64,000 nucleotides of DNA from an uncultured Collinsella sp. Its GTDB lineage: Bacteria > Actinomycetota > Coriobacteriia > Coriobacteriales > Coriobacteriaceae. Both the position numbers and the translations under genes were made by a program. Numbering within the stretch: the first letter of the stretch is position 1; each line of letters starts with the position of its first letter. The stretch lies in NCBI GenBank assembly GCA_900541205.1, contig UQIV01000004.1, forward strand, positions 1-64,000, read 5' to 3'. The notes beneath the pieces were generated by a model. That model saw only the letters and a program-made list of their open reading frames with translations. It had not been told where the DNA came from and searched no databases. Positions 1-7,599 of the stretch are shown one piece after another.

Positions 1-1
1 A

Positions 2-169
2 AAAGCCTATGATATTCATTTCATCCGGCACAAAAATCCCCTTCATCGCAGCATATTTCAACGCCCCTGCTGCCAGCCCGTCATCTGTAGTCACTACAGC
101 ATCAAACTTCCTGGAAGTTTCCTGGAACAGTTTGTCCCTTACTTTTAAAATTTCTTGGGGGATTAATTT
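2..169 (-). pseudogene. Fragment of a LacI-family regulator (effector-binding domain), AT-rich
   Basis: Read on the minus strand, one frame stays open from the stop at 170-172 to the window edge and gives about 56 codons without a start. The product contains FDAVVTTDDGLAAGALKY and ends VPDEMNIIGF. These are the conserved 'D-x-hA-xGAL...GhxVPxDhxhhGF' signatures of the periplasmic-binding-protein-like domain of LacI/GalR regulators. The segment is much richer in A and T than everything after about 210, with codon use like a Clostridia-type Firmicute. It has no start codon or helix-turn-helix and is cut by an in-frame stop. It is either a remnant of transferred DNA or a chimeric contig end. Confidence 0.6.
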
Positions 170-274
170 TTACCATTTATAATATACGTGTGGCCCAAAA
201 ATAATTCGGCGCGGCCCATCGGGGGGGGGCACGCCATCTTTTATCAGCCAACTCGCTGAGGTGCGGTGACGAAG

Positions 275-363
275 GCGCAAGGCCGGGAGGGGTTATCTAA
301 GCCGACATCCCGCAGCCGCGAAGCGGCGAGGACGTCGGCGTGATAACCCCGCAGGCCTTGCGC
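275..363. repeat. Large multi-stem palindrome (about 89 bp) downstream of the stress-protein gene
   Basis: Nested inverted repeats: GCGCAAGGCC (275-284) with GGCCTTGCGC (354-363), GGGGTTATC (289-297) with GATAACCCC (342-350), GCCGAC (301-306) with GTCGGC (334-339), and a central GCCGC/GCGGC hairpin (315-327). It sits just past the stop of the minus-strand usp gene. There is no T-run, so it looks more like a REP/BIME-type or RNA-stabilising hairpin than a canonical terminator. Confidence 0.7.
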
Positions 364-377
364 CGGCGGGAAGGAAC

Positions 378-815
378 CTACTTCACGACCAAGATGTCGC
401 AGTCCGTATTGCGCAGCAGGAACGTTGAAATCGAGCCCAGTAGCGCGTACTTAATTGAGGACAGGCCGCGGGCGCCGCAGAGCACCAGATCGGGCTTGAC
501 CACGTCGAGCATCTCATCCTTGAGCGTCTCACGAATGCGGCCGGTACGAATCATGACCTCGACCTCGGGAATGTCGGGATTGGCCTTGGCCTCCTCGAGT
601 TGCTTGGCGATGGAGTTGTTAAAGGCCTCCTCCAAGCCGTTGACCAGGTCGACCGGATAGGAACCGGCGCTCTCGAGCGCAGTGGAGTCGATGACGTGGC
701 CGATGATCAGCTTAGCGCCGTTGTTCGCGGCGACCTTGATGGCGCGTGCGAGCACAAAATCCTGCTGCTCAGTACCGTCGAGTGAAACAAATACCTTGGT
801 ATAGCCCTCGTTCAT
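378..815 (-). CDS. Universal stress protein (UspA family)
   Basis: 145 aa, one Usp domain, the usual length for single-domain UspA proteins. The N-terminal strand TKVFVSLDGTEQQDFVLARA matches the family's nucleotide-binding start. The C-terminal GARGLSSIKYALLGSIST fits the ATP-binding consensus G-2x-G-9x-G-(S/T), so it is probably an ATP-binding class member. Such cytoplasmic dimers are induced by stress or starvation; the exact role here is unknown. The start ATG is preceded by AGGAGG-like sequence. It is monocistronic and ends against the large palindrome at 275-363. Confidence 0.93.
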   Translation of the reverse strand: MNEGYTKVFVSLDGTEQQDFVLARAIKVAANNGAKLIIGHVIDSTALESAGSYPVDLVNGLEEAFNNSIAKQLEEAKANPDIPEVEVMIRTGRIRETLKDEMLDVVKPDLVLCGARGLSSIKYALLGSISTFLLRNTDCDILVVK

Positions 816-1064
816 GGTTTCCTCCTTGGTCTATCGCACGGGCGTGGGGCTCGTGCGTCGGGCGGGCGCGGGCGCGTTGGCCGCCGGACACTTTATCTTG
901 TTGCAGTTATACCCAAGGATTTCGGTTTGACCGCTCGCAATTCTGTGAACGGGCGAGTTTTTTGGTAAGGGCAGGCGCGGTCGCACTGCCAACGGTTGAT
1001 AATGGGACATCGCCCGCATCGTCCGCAGAACATCTACCGGCGGGTGTCTAACGAGGGGGTCCCT

Positions 1065-2045
1065 TTGGATATTATCGAGCTTCTAAAATCTGCCTTCATG
1101 GGCCTGGTCGAGGGCATCACCGAATGGCTGCCCGTTTCGTCGACCGGTCACATGATCTTGGTGGACGAGTTCGTCAAGATGAACGTGAGCGAGACGTTCT
1201 GGAATATGTTCCTGGTCGTGATTCAGCTTGGCGCCATTTTGGCCGTCTGCGTCCTGTTCTTCTACGACCTTAACCCGTTCTCGCCCAGCAAGGGCAAGGA
1301 GGGCCGTCGCGACACCTGGGTGCTGTGGGGCAAGATTGTGCTCGGCTGCATTCCCGCCGCGGCGATCGGTCTGCCGCTCAACGACTGGATGGAGGAGCAT
1401 TTCTACAATGCTCCCGTCGTGGCGCTGGCGCTCATTGTGTATGGCGTGCTGTTTATCGTGATTGAGAACTGGCGCGCGAGCAAGCGCGACCAGGCCGCTC
1501 TTGCCGGTTCGTTTGGTTCTCGTGCTGTGGTGTCGGGTGGACGTCCCGCCGGTGCGCACTTTGCGGCGCCCGCCGCGGCTACCGCTGAGGATGAGGACGA
1601 TGACGATAGCCTGGACTTTGGCTCCATCGCCACGCTCGAGGACCTGAGTTGGAAGACTGCGCTGGGTATCGGCTGCTTCCAGGTGCTTTCGCTGGTGCCT
1701 GGTACGTCTCGTTCCGGTTCTACCATCATCGGTGGCCTGCTTTTGGGCTGCACGCGTTCGGTGGCGTCCAAGTTTACGTTCTTCCTGGCCATCCCTGTCA
1801 TGTTTGGCGCGAGTGCGCTCAAACTGGTCAAGTACTTCATCAAGGGCGGTACGTTCGGCGCCAACGAGGTCGCCATCTTGGGCGTGGGCTGCGTTGTAGC
1901 CTTTGTGGTTTCGCTCATCGCCATCAAGTGGCTCATGGGCTTCGTCCGCCGTCACGACTTTAAGTGCTTCGGTGTTTACCGCATCATCCTGGGCATCGTA
2001 GTGCTCGCATACTTCTTCGTTCTGGAGCCTATGCTCGGCCTGTAA
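1065..2045 (+). CDS. uppP: Undecaprenyl-diphosphatase UppP (BacA)
   Basis: Integral membrane enzyme that dephosphorylates undecaprenyl pyrophosphate to recycle the lipid carrier for peptidoglycan; loss or overexpression changes bacitracin sensitivity in other bacteria. The TTG start at 1065 is chosen because GAGGGGG lies five bases upstream and the family N-terminus begins there (LDIIELLKSAFMGLVEG). It gives 326 aa. Catalytic signatures are visible: EGITEWLPVSSTGH (residues 16-29) and PGTSRSGST (212-220). The family is usually about 265-280 aa. The extra length is a hydrophilic, acidic insert at about 138-190 (Ala/Gly-rich, then EDEDDDDS) between two membrane segments. A strong terminator follows. 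Confidence 0.95.
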   Translation: MDIIELLKSAFMGLVEGITEWLPVSSTGHMILVDEFVKMNVSETFWNMFLVVIQLGAILAVCVLFFYDLNPFSPSKGKEGRRDTWVLWGKIVLGCIPAAAIGLPLNDWMEEHFYNAPVVALALIVYGVLFIVIENWRASKRDQAALAGSFGSRAVVSGGRPAGAHFAAPAAATAEDEDDDDSLDFGSIATLEDLSWKTALGIGCFQVLSLVPGTSRSGSTIIGGLLLGCTRSVASKFTFFLAIPVMFGASALKLVKYFIKGGTFGANEVAILGVGCVVAFVVSLIAIKWLMGFVRRHDFKCFGVYRIILGIVVLAYFFVLEPMLGL

Positions 2046-2090
2046 CTTGGTTGACGCTGCGTGGCGGCCAGGGCGACAACTTGTTATTCA

Positions 2091-2133
2091 AAGGGGGTGG
2101 CATGACCAAAAGGTCTATGCCGCCCCCCTTTTC
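2091..2133 (+). terminator. Rho-independent terminator after uppP
   Basis: AAGGGGGTGGCATGACC pairs with GGTCTATGCCGCCCCCCTT around an AAAA loop and is followed by TTTTC. It sits 45 bp after the uppP stop. Confidence 0.85.
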
Positions 2134-2312
2134 ATGCCAATTTGTTCGCCCTGACCGTCGCTCGCTGCTGCTGCTATGACATCGGTGGTTTCGTGATTGT
2201 CAATAGATTGGTGCAGACTAACCTGCCCCCATTGCGCCAAATCCGCTGGGGCGGGCTCGATGGCAGCGCGCGGAGTCGTGGTGTGATTTGCGTCGGTGTC
2301 CGCGCGGCTCGG

Positions 2313-2318
2313 TATACT
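2313..2318 (+). promoter_or_regulatory. Likely -10 box (TATACT) of pcrA
   Basis: TATACT lies 62 bp upstream of the pcrA start. A weak -35 candidate TTGCGT lies upstream at 19-bp spacing. It is assigned by position and similarity to the TATACT/TATCAT boxes before other genes here. Confidence 0.4.
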
Positions 2319-2379
2319 GGTACGGCTCAAACTATGGCGCTGCCCGCAGGCGCGCCGTCCGTCAGATGAGGAGTCGCCC

Positions 2380-5283
2380 ATGACCCAGCCCTTGCCCTGG
2401 GAAAAGAATGCCGCGGTACCCGTGCCGCCCGCGCCGGAACCCGTGCCGCTTGATGCATACACTGCCCCCGCTGCGCCGGAGCCCGAGCTCGTCCCGCTCG
2501 ACATCTACGATGCTCCCGCACCGGCACCCAAGCCCGCTAAGCCGCTCGTCGACATCGACAGCCTTAACCCCGCCCAGCGCGAGGCCGTCCTGACGACCGA
2601 GGGTCCGTTGCTGGTCCTTGCCGGTGCTGGCTCGGGCAAGACCCGCGTCCTGACCTTCCGCATCGCCCATATGCTCGGCGACCTGGGTGTTAAGCCCTGG
2701 CAGATCCTTGCCATCACGTTTACCAACAAGGCCGCGGCCGAGATGCGCGAGCGTCTGGCGGCACTTATTCCCAGCGGTACCCGTGGCATGTGGGTGTGCA
2801 CCTTCCATGCCATGTGTGTGCGCATGCTGCGCGAGGACGCCGATCTGCTGGGCTACACCGGTCAGTTCACCATCTACGATGACGACGATTCCAAGCGCAT
2901 GGTGCGCGACATTATGCAGGCGTTCGGCATCGAGCAAAAGCAGTTCCCCATCAACATGATTCGCAGCAAGATCAGCTCGGCCAAAAACGCCATGATCGGC
3001 CCCGAGGACATGCTCAAATCCGCCGACAGCCCCAACGACAAAAAGGCCGCACAGGTCTATATGGAGCTGGAGCGCCGCCTGCGCGCCGCCAATGCGATGG
3101 ACTTCGACGACCTGCTCGTGCGCACGCTCGAGCTGCTGCGCACCCGCCCCGAGGTGCTCGACAAGTACCAGGAGCGCTTCCGCTACATTAGCGTCGACGA
3201 GTATCAGGACACCAACCACGTCCAGTACGAGATCGCTAACCTATTGGCCGCCAAGTACCAAAATCTCATGGTCGTAGGCGACGATGACCAGTCCATTTAT
3301 AGCTGGCGCGGCGCCGACATCACCAACATCCTGGACTTTGAGAAGGACTTTAAAGACTGCAAGACCGTCAAGCTGGAGCAGAACTACCGCTCCACGGGTC
3401 ACATCCTGAGCGCCGCCAATGCCGTTGTTCGCCATAACTCGCAGCGCAAGGACAAGCGCCTGTTTACGGCGGAGGGCGATGGCGAAAAAATCCAGGCCTT
3501 CCAGGCGAGCGACGAGCGCGACGAGGGTCGCTGGATTGCCGGTGAGATCGAAAAGCTGCACTCCAAGGGCACGAGCTACGACGACATCGCCGTGTTCTAT
3601 CGCACCAACGCCCAGTCGCGTATCCTCGAAGATATGTTCCTGCGCGCGGGCGTGCCCTACAAGATCGTCGGCGGCACGCGATTCTTCGACCGTGCCGAGA
3701 TCCGCGACGTCATGGCCTACCTCAAGATGATCGTGAACCCGGCAGACGAGATGAGCGTCAAGCGCGTCATCAACACGCCGCGCCGCGGCATCGGCTCCAC
3801 CTCGATCCAAAAGATTGAGCAGCTGGCGCGCGACAACCGTTGCTCGTTCTTCCAGGCTTGCGAGATCGCGTGCGCCGAAACCGGCATGTTTAGCGCCAAG
3901 GTGCGCAATGGCCTGTCGAGCTTTGTGTCGCTGGTGCGCGAGGGCCGGCGTATGGACGGCGAGCTCAAGGACGTTGTCGAGATGATCGTCGATAAGACGG
4001 GCCTGCTGCAGGCTTTCCGCGCCGAGGGCACCATGGAGTCCGAGAGCCGCGCCGAGAACATCCAGGAATTCCTGGGTGTCGCTGCCGAATTTGAGGAGAC
4101 GCATGAGGATATCGAAGGTACGCTCGAGAGCTTGGAAGAGCTGCGCGCTGCCGGTGTTGCCGATGTGCCTGTCAGCGCCGAGCCCGAGCCCGTCGTGGTG
4201 AGCGCGCCTGCGCCCGAACCGGGGCCGTCTGCCCCGGTATCCTCGTTTGAGGCGCTCGTTGGTGCGCGTGACGCCGCGGGCTCCAATCCGCTCGATAGCT
4301 TGGCCGCTCCGGCGCTGTCTCCGCAGGATGCCCTGGCCGCCGCCATCGCGGGCAACGCGTATGCCGTGCCAACAGAGTTGCCGGCGGGTGCCGTGCATGC
4401 CGACGAGATCGAGCGCACCTACGGTCCGCTCACCTGTAAGGCGCTGCCGGCGCTCATGGAGTGGCTGGCCTTGCGCTCCGACTTGGATTCCCTGGCCGGC
4501 GAGACGCATGCCATCACCATGATGACCATCCACTCCGCCAAGGGCCTGGAGTTCCCGGCGGTGTTCGTGGCCGGCATGGAGGAGGGTATCTTCCCGCACG
4601 TGCACGACTTTGGCGGCGGCGATGACCCGGGCAAGCTCGAGGAGGAGCGTCGCCTGGCCTACGTCGCCATCACGCGCGCCCGTAAGCGCCTGTTCTTGAC
4701 CTATGCGGCCACGCGTCGCACCTACGGCTCGACCTCTGCCAACCCGCGCTCGCGCTTCCTCAACGAGATTCCGTTTGAGGATATCGAGTTTAGCGGCATC
4801 GGTTCTGCCGGTTTTGAGGGCACGGGCTGGGAGAAACGCGGCGACCGTCACGGCACCTTTGGCTCGGGCATGGGCTCGGATATGTACGGCGGCAAGGTGT
4901 TTGGTTCGCATACGCGCTCGACCGGCGGTTCCGGTTCGCGCGGTGGATCGAGTTTTGACGATTTCTTTGGCGGCAGCAGCTACGGGACCGAGCGCCATCG
5001 TGGGGTCTCGCCCGACGCCGGCCGTGTTGCCTCGACCTTTGGTTCGGGTGCGCCGCGAGCCAAAAAGCCGTCATCTAAGGTGTCGCCGACAGTGGAGCGC
5101 AAGGTCGATCGCGCTAGCGCGTCGCAGGACTTTGCCGCAGGCGATACCGTGAGCCACAAGACCTTTGGCACGGGTACCGTGATCTCGGTCGTCGGAGACA
5201 TGATCGAGGTCCAATTCGAGAAGACCGGCCAGACCAAAAAGCTGATGAAGGGCTTTGCGCCGATCGTTAAGCTGAATGCCTAA
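2380..5283 (+). CDS. pcrA: ATP-dependent DNA helicase PcrA/UvrD (SF1A)
   Basis: 967 aa. The ATG at 2380 is chosen because GATGAGGAG lies just upstream; an upstream in-frame start lacks one. SF1 motifs in order: Q/Walker A AGAGSGKT (81-88), motif II DEYQDT, motif III GDDDQSIYSWRGAD, motif V HSAKGLEFPAVFVAGMEEG and motif VI AYVAITRARKRL. The enzyme unwinds DNA 3'-5' in nucleotide excision and mismatch repair and strips proteins from DNA. Unusual parts are a Pro/Ala-rich N-terminal tail of about 55 residues, a low-complexity insert of about 90 residues inside domain 2B, and a Gly/Ser-rich C-terminal linker. The linker leads to the short PcrA C-terminal Tudor-like domain (DTVSHKTFGTGTVISVVGD), which in Gram-positives binds RNA polymerase. 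Confidence 0.97.
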   Translation: MTQPLPWEKNAAVPVPPAPEPVPLDAYTAPAAPEPELVPLDIYDAPAPAPKPAKPLVDIDSLNPAQREAVLTTEGPLLVLAGAGSGKTRVLTFRIAHMLGDLGVKPWQILAITFTNKAAAEMRERLAALIPSGTRGMWVCTFHAMCVRMLREDADLLGYTGQFTIYDDDDSKRMVRDIMQAFGIEQKQFPINMIRSKISSAKNAMIGPEDMLKSADSPNDKKAAQVYMELERRLRAANAMDFDDLLVRTLELLRTRPEVLDKYQERFRYISVDEYQDTNHVQYEIANLLAAKYQNLMVVGDDDQSIYSWRGADITNILDFEKDFKDCKTVKLEQNYRSTGHILSAANAVVRHNSQRKDKRLFTAEGDGEKIQAFQASDERDEGRWIAGEIEKLHSKGTSYDDIAVFYRTNAQSRILEDMFLRAGVPYKIVGGTRFFDRAEIRDVMAYLKMIVNPADEMSVKRVINTPRRGIGSTSIQKIEQLARDNRCSFFQACEIACAETGMFSAKVRNGLSSFVSLVREGRRMDGELKDVVEMIVDKTGLLQAFRAEGTMESESRAENIQEFLGVAAEFEETHEDIEGTLESLEELRAAGVADVPVSAEPEPVVVSAPAPEPGPSAPVSSFEALVGARDAAGSNPLDSLAAPALSPQDALAAAIAGNAYAVPTELPAGAVHADEIERTYGPLTCKALPALMEWLALRSDLDSLAGETHAITMMTIHSAKGLEFPAVFVAGMEEGIFPHVHDFGGGDDPGKLEEERRLAYVAITRARKRLFLTYAATRRTYGSTSANPRSRFLNEIPFEDIEFSGIGSAGFEGTGWEKRGDRHGTFGSGMGSDMYGGKVFGSHTRSTGGSGSRGGSSFDDFFGGSSYGTERHRGVSPDAGRVASTFGSGAPRAKKPSSKVSPTVERKVDRASASQDFAAGDTVSHKTFGTGTVISVVGDMIEVQFEKTGQTKKLMKGFAPIVKLNA

Positions 5284-5306
5284 CTGCGAGGTTGACCGGG
5301 CACGCC

Positions 5307-5403
5307 GGGGGCTTTGGTCGCCTGCTCGGACAGTCCTGCTCGCACGGAGAGCACATTAAGTGCTCTCCGGCTCGTGCGGAACTCGCGATCGACCAAAGCC
5401 CCC
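5307..5403. repeat. Long palindrome (97 bp) between pcrA and manA
   Basis: GGGGGCTTTGGTCG (5307-5320) is the exact reverse complement of 5390-5403, and a second stem GGAGAGCAC (5346-5354) pairs with GTGCTCTCC (5360-5368) inside it, extended by CGCAC/GTGCG. The design is like the palindrome at 275-363. The rest of the 288-bp gap holds only a terminator hairpin. Confidence 0.7.
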
Positions 5404-5508
5404 GTCGCGCCCTCTTCCTTGTGGCGTTACGGCATGCAGCTCGCGAACATCGCTCTGCTCGTTCGCTTTTTGGTCTGGAGAGCCGGGTGGGCTGATAAAT
5501 AGATATGG

Positions 5509-5545
5509 CAAGGGACTCCTCCGTTGAAGAACGGGGGAGCCCCTT
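5509..5545. terminator. Terminator-like hairpin between convergent pcrA and manA
   Basis: CAAGGGACTCCTCCGTT pairs with AACGGGGGAGCCCCTTG around GAAG. The T-run is weak (GTTGCGTTTT on the plus strand). It lies between convergent genes and may serve both. Confidence 0.55.
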
Positions 5546-5571
5546 GTTGCGTTTTGGGTTGTTTCTGCGGC

Positions 5572-6504
5572 TTACAGATGGCTGATGATCAGCTCCATGG
5601 TGCCCTCGAGTTCAATCTTGTTCACGGTGGACGGCGCCAGTAGGTGACTGCCCTTGTGGACGGAGTCGCCGCAGACGGTGCCTTTGCCGTCGATGACCGA
5701 GAGGCACATGAAGGGCCAGCGCTGCTCCAGGGTCTTGCTGCCGTCCACGCGAACGCGGTCGACGGTGTAGCAGGGGTTGGACTCGAGCTCGGTCACGCCA
5801 TTGACTTCGGGTGCGGTCACGGTGCCGTCGGTCGGGGCCTGCGCGTTAAAGTTGATACAGTCCAGGCTCTGCTCAATGTGCAGCGGGCGCAGTTTGCCGT
5901 CGGTGCCCGGGCGGTCGTAGTCGTACAGGCGATACGTCACGTCGCTCGACTGCTGCGTCTCCAGAATCAGCGTGCCGGTCTTGATGGCGTGAACGGTGCC
6001 GGAGTCGATTTGGAAAAAGTCGCCCTTGTGGATCGGCAGCACGTTGAGCATGTCGTCCCAGCGACCCTCTTCGATCATCTGCGCGGCCTCGGCACGGTCA
6101 TGTGCGCGCTGGCCGACGATGATCGTGGCGCCGGGCTCGCAATCCAGCACGTACCAGCACTCGGTCTTGCCCAGGCTACCGTTCTCATGCTCGGCGGCGT
6201 ACTCGTCGTTGGGGTGGATCTGGATCGACAGGTCGTCCTTGGCGTCCAGAATCTTAATGAGCAGCGGGAACTCCTTGCCCTTGCAGTTGCCAAAGAGCTC
6301 GCGATGCTCGGCCCACAGCCACGACAGCGTGTGGCCGGCGTACGGACCCTCGGCAATCTGGCAATCGCCGTTGGGGTGCGCCGAGATGGCCCAGCACTCA
6401 CCGATGGGACCCTCGGGAATGTCATAGCCAAAGACGGTCTCCAGCTGGCGGCCGCCCCAAATCTTCTCGTGGAAGATCGGCGTGAGTTTAATCAAATCGG
6501 ACAT
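5572..6504 (-). CDS. manA: Class I mannose-6-phosphate isomerase (GmuF/ManA-like)
   Basis: 310 aa zinc-dependent cupin that interconverts mannose-6-phosphate and fructose-6-phosphate. Family marks: FHEKIWGG near the N-terminus, PLLIKILDAKDDLSIQIHPND (His and Gln metal-site strand), KTECWYVLDCEPGA, the HKGDFFQIDSGTVHAI loop with a metal-binding His, and ETQQSSDVTYRLYDYDR. These fit the short Bacillus ManA/Pmi/GmuF type (~315 aa) and not the 390-aa E. coli type. GGGGGT precedes an ATG-CAC-ATG doublet; the second ATG has the better spacing. It is transcribed after the GntR gene (74-bp gap). Together with the divergent GH1-PTS genes it suggests mannose-containing substrates. Confidence 0.93.
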   Translation of the reverse strand: MSDLIKLTPIFHEKIWGGRQLETVFGYDIPEGPIGECWAISAHPNGDCQIAEGPYAGHTLSWLWAEHRELFGNCKGKEFPLLIKILDAKDDLSIQIHPNDEYAAEHENGSLGKTECWYVLDCEPGATIIVGQRAHDRAEAAQMIEEGRWDDMLNVLPIHKGDFFQIDSGTVHAIKTGTLILETQQSSDVTYRLYDYDRPGTDGKLRPLHIEQSLDCINFNAQAPTDGTVTAPEVNGVTELESNPCYTVDRVRVDGSKTLEQRWPFMCLSVIDGKGTVCGDSVHKGSHLLAPSTVNKIELEGTMELIISHL

Positions 6505-6578
6505 GTGCATACCCCCATCAGGTTGTGCAGGCACCTCGCGAAAAACGGCTCAAAGCGAGCGCCTGCCGGATTACAAAC

Positions 6579-7298
6579 TTAAGCCAACGTTACGTTGTGC
6601 AGCTCAAAGCGGTCGCCCACGTTGCGCGAAATCGAGTACTCAAACGCGGCGCCGCTGTCCAAAAAGCCAATCTGGTTGAGCTCGAGCAGGGGAGAGCCGG
6701 GCTTGGTGTTCAGGCGCTTGGCCTCTTCCTCGGTTGCCGCCACGGCACGAATGGTGCGGTGGAAGCTCGAGATCTTAAGCCCGCATTGCTCGCGAATATA
6801 GCTGTAGACCGACGCGTACAGGTCCTTTTTCTTCAGGCCCGGGATCAGCTCGAGCGGCATATAGGTGTACTCGATAACGATGGGCAGGCCATCGACCTCG
6901 CGTACGCGCACGATGTGATAGGCAAAGTCGTCTTCGGCCATTCCCAGCTGGGAGGCAACCTCTGCCGGCGGATTGACGATCGAGAAATCGTAGACCACCG
7001 AGGCAACCTTCTCACCGCGATGCTCGTAGGTAAAGCCCTGCGCGCGGTCGTTTCTGCCTTGGAAAAACGCTTTGCCGGGAAGCCCCGCGGTGTCCTTGAC
7101 GTAGGTGCCCGATCCGCGACGGCTCGTGACCAAGCCTTCCTCGGTAATTTGCTCAATTGCTCGTTTGACGGTGATCTTGGAAACGCCATACAGCTCGCAG
7201 AACTCAACGACAGTGGGTAGCTTGTCGCCGGGCTTAAGGGCGCCATCCTCGATACTGCGACGAATATCCGCAGCTATTGACTCATATTTGGGAATCAT
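6579..7298 (-). CDS. GntR/HutC-family transcriptional regulator (GmuR-like)
   Basis: 239 aa. The N-terminal winged helix-turn-helix (residues ~1-70; LKPGDKLPTVVEFCELYGVSKITVKRAIEQ) is followed by a UTRA effector domain (~95-235) that typically binds a phosphorylated sugar. The start has AAAGGGGG five bases upstream. It is divergent from the GH1-PTS operon across a 301-bp AT-rich gap and lies upstream of manA. The same pairing (GntR regulator with mannose-6-phosphate isomerase) occurs in the Bacillus gmu operon. It probably represses both directions and is induced by the phospho-disaccharide. The operator is not certain. Confidence 0.88.
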   Translation of the reverse strand: MIPKYESIAADIRRSIEDGALKPGDKLPTVVEFCELYGVSKITVKRAIEQITEEGLVTSRRGSGTYVKDTAGLPGKAFFQGRNDRAQGFTYEHRGEKVASVVYDFSIVNPPAEVASQLGMAEDDFAYHIVRVREVDGLPIVIEYTYMPLELIPGLKKKDLYASVYSYIREQCGLKISSFHRTIRAVAATEEEAKRLNTKPGSPLLELNQIGFLDSGAAFEYSISRNVGDRFELHNVTLA

Positions 7299-7599
7299 GG
7301 AACCCCCTTTCTAACATGAATGCCTGTAAAAGAAAGTATACCTACTATAAAAGCATCTATATGGCTTTAATCAAAGAAGTTCGAGAAAGAAAAACAAAAA
7401 AGACGCTTTACATAAAAAATTAGAGCGCTATAGTTATAGATAACAAGCGAGATGCATGAGCATCGCCTGTACCGCTTGGAGACGGATTTGTTTTGGTGGG
7501 TCGGATATCCGGATAACCGGTGCGCGCCCGCGCCGGATTACCCGCCAAAGCAAACCCGCCTCCAATCGGAGGCTCAAAGACACGAAAGCGAGGACTTCG
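7299..7599. promoter_or_regulatory. Divergent control region of the gmu-like locus
   Basis: 301 bp without a gene. The half near the GntR gene is AT-rich and holds operator-like GTATACCTACTATA (about 7337-7350) and CGCTATAGTTATAG (about 7426-7439). The half near the GH1 gene is GC-rich and holds a hairpin with ATCCGG (7507-7512) pairing to CCGGAT (7533-7538). Exact promoter and operator positions are not resolved. Confidence 0.45.

Noticed and set aside
231..239. Phase-variable poly-G tract
   Set aside because: Lies in a non-coding, possibly chimeric stretch with no promoter or start that it could switch.
3241..4998. Long minus-strand open frame (585 codons) inside pcrA, and similar long frames opposite other genes
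   Set aside because: Antisense frames are common in GC-rich genes; no family motif or ribosome site, and the plus-strand protein has all helicase motifs.
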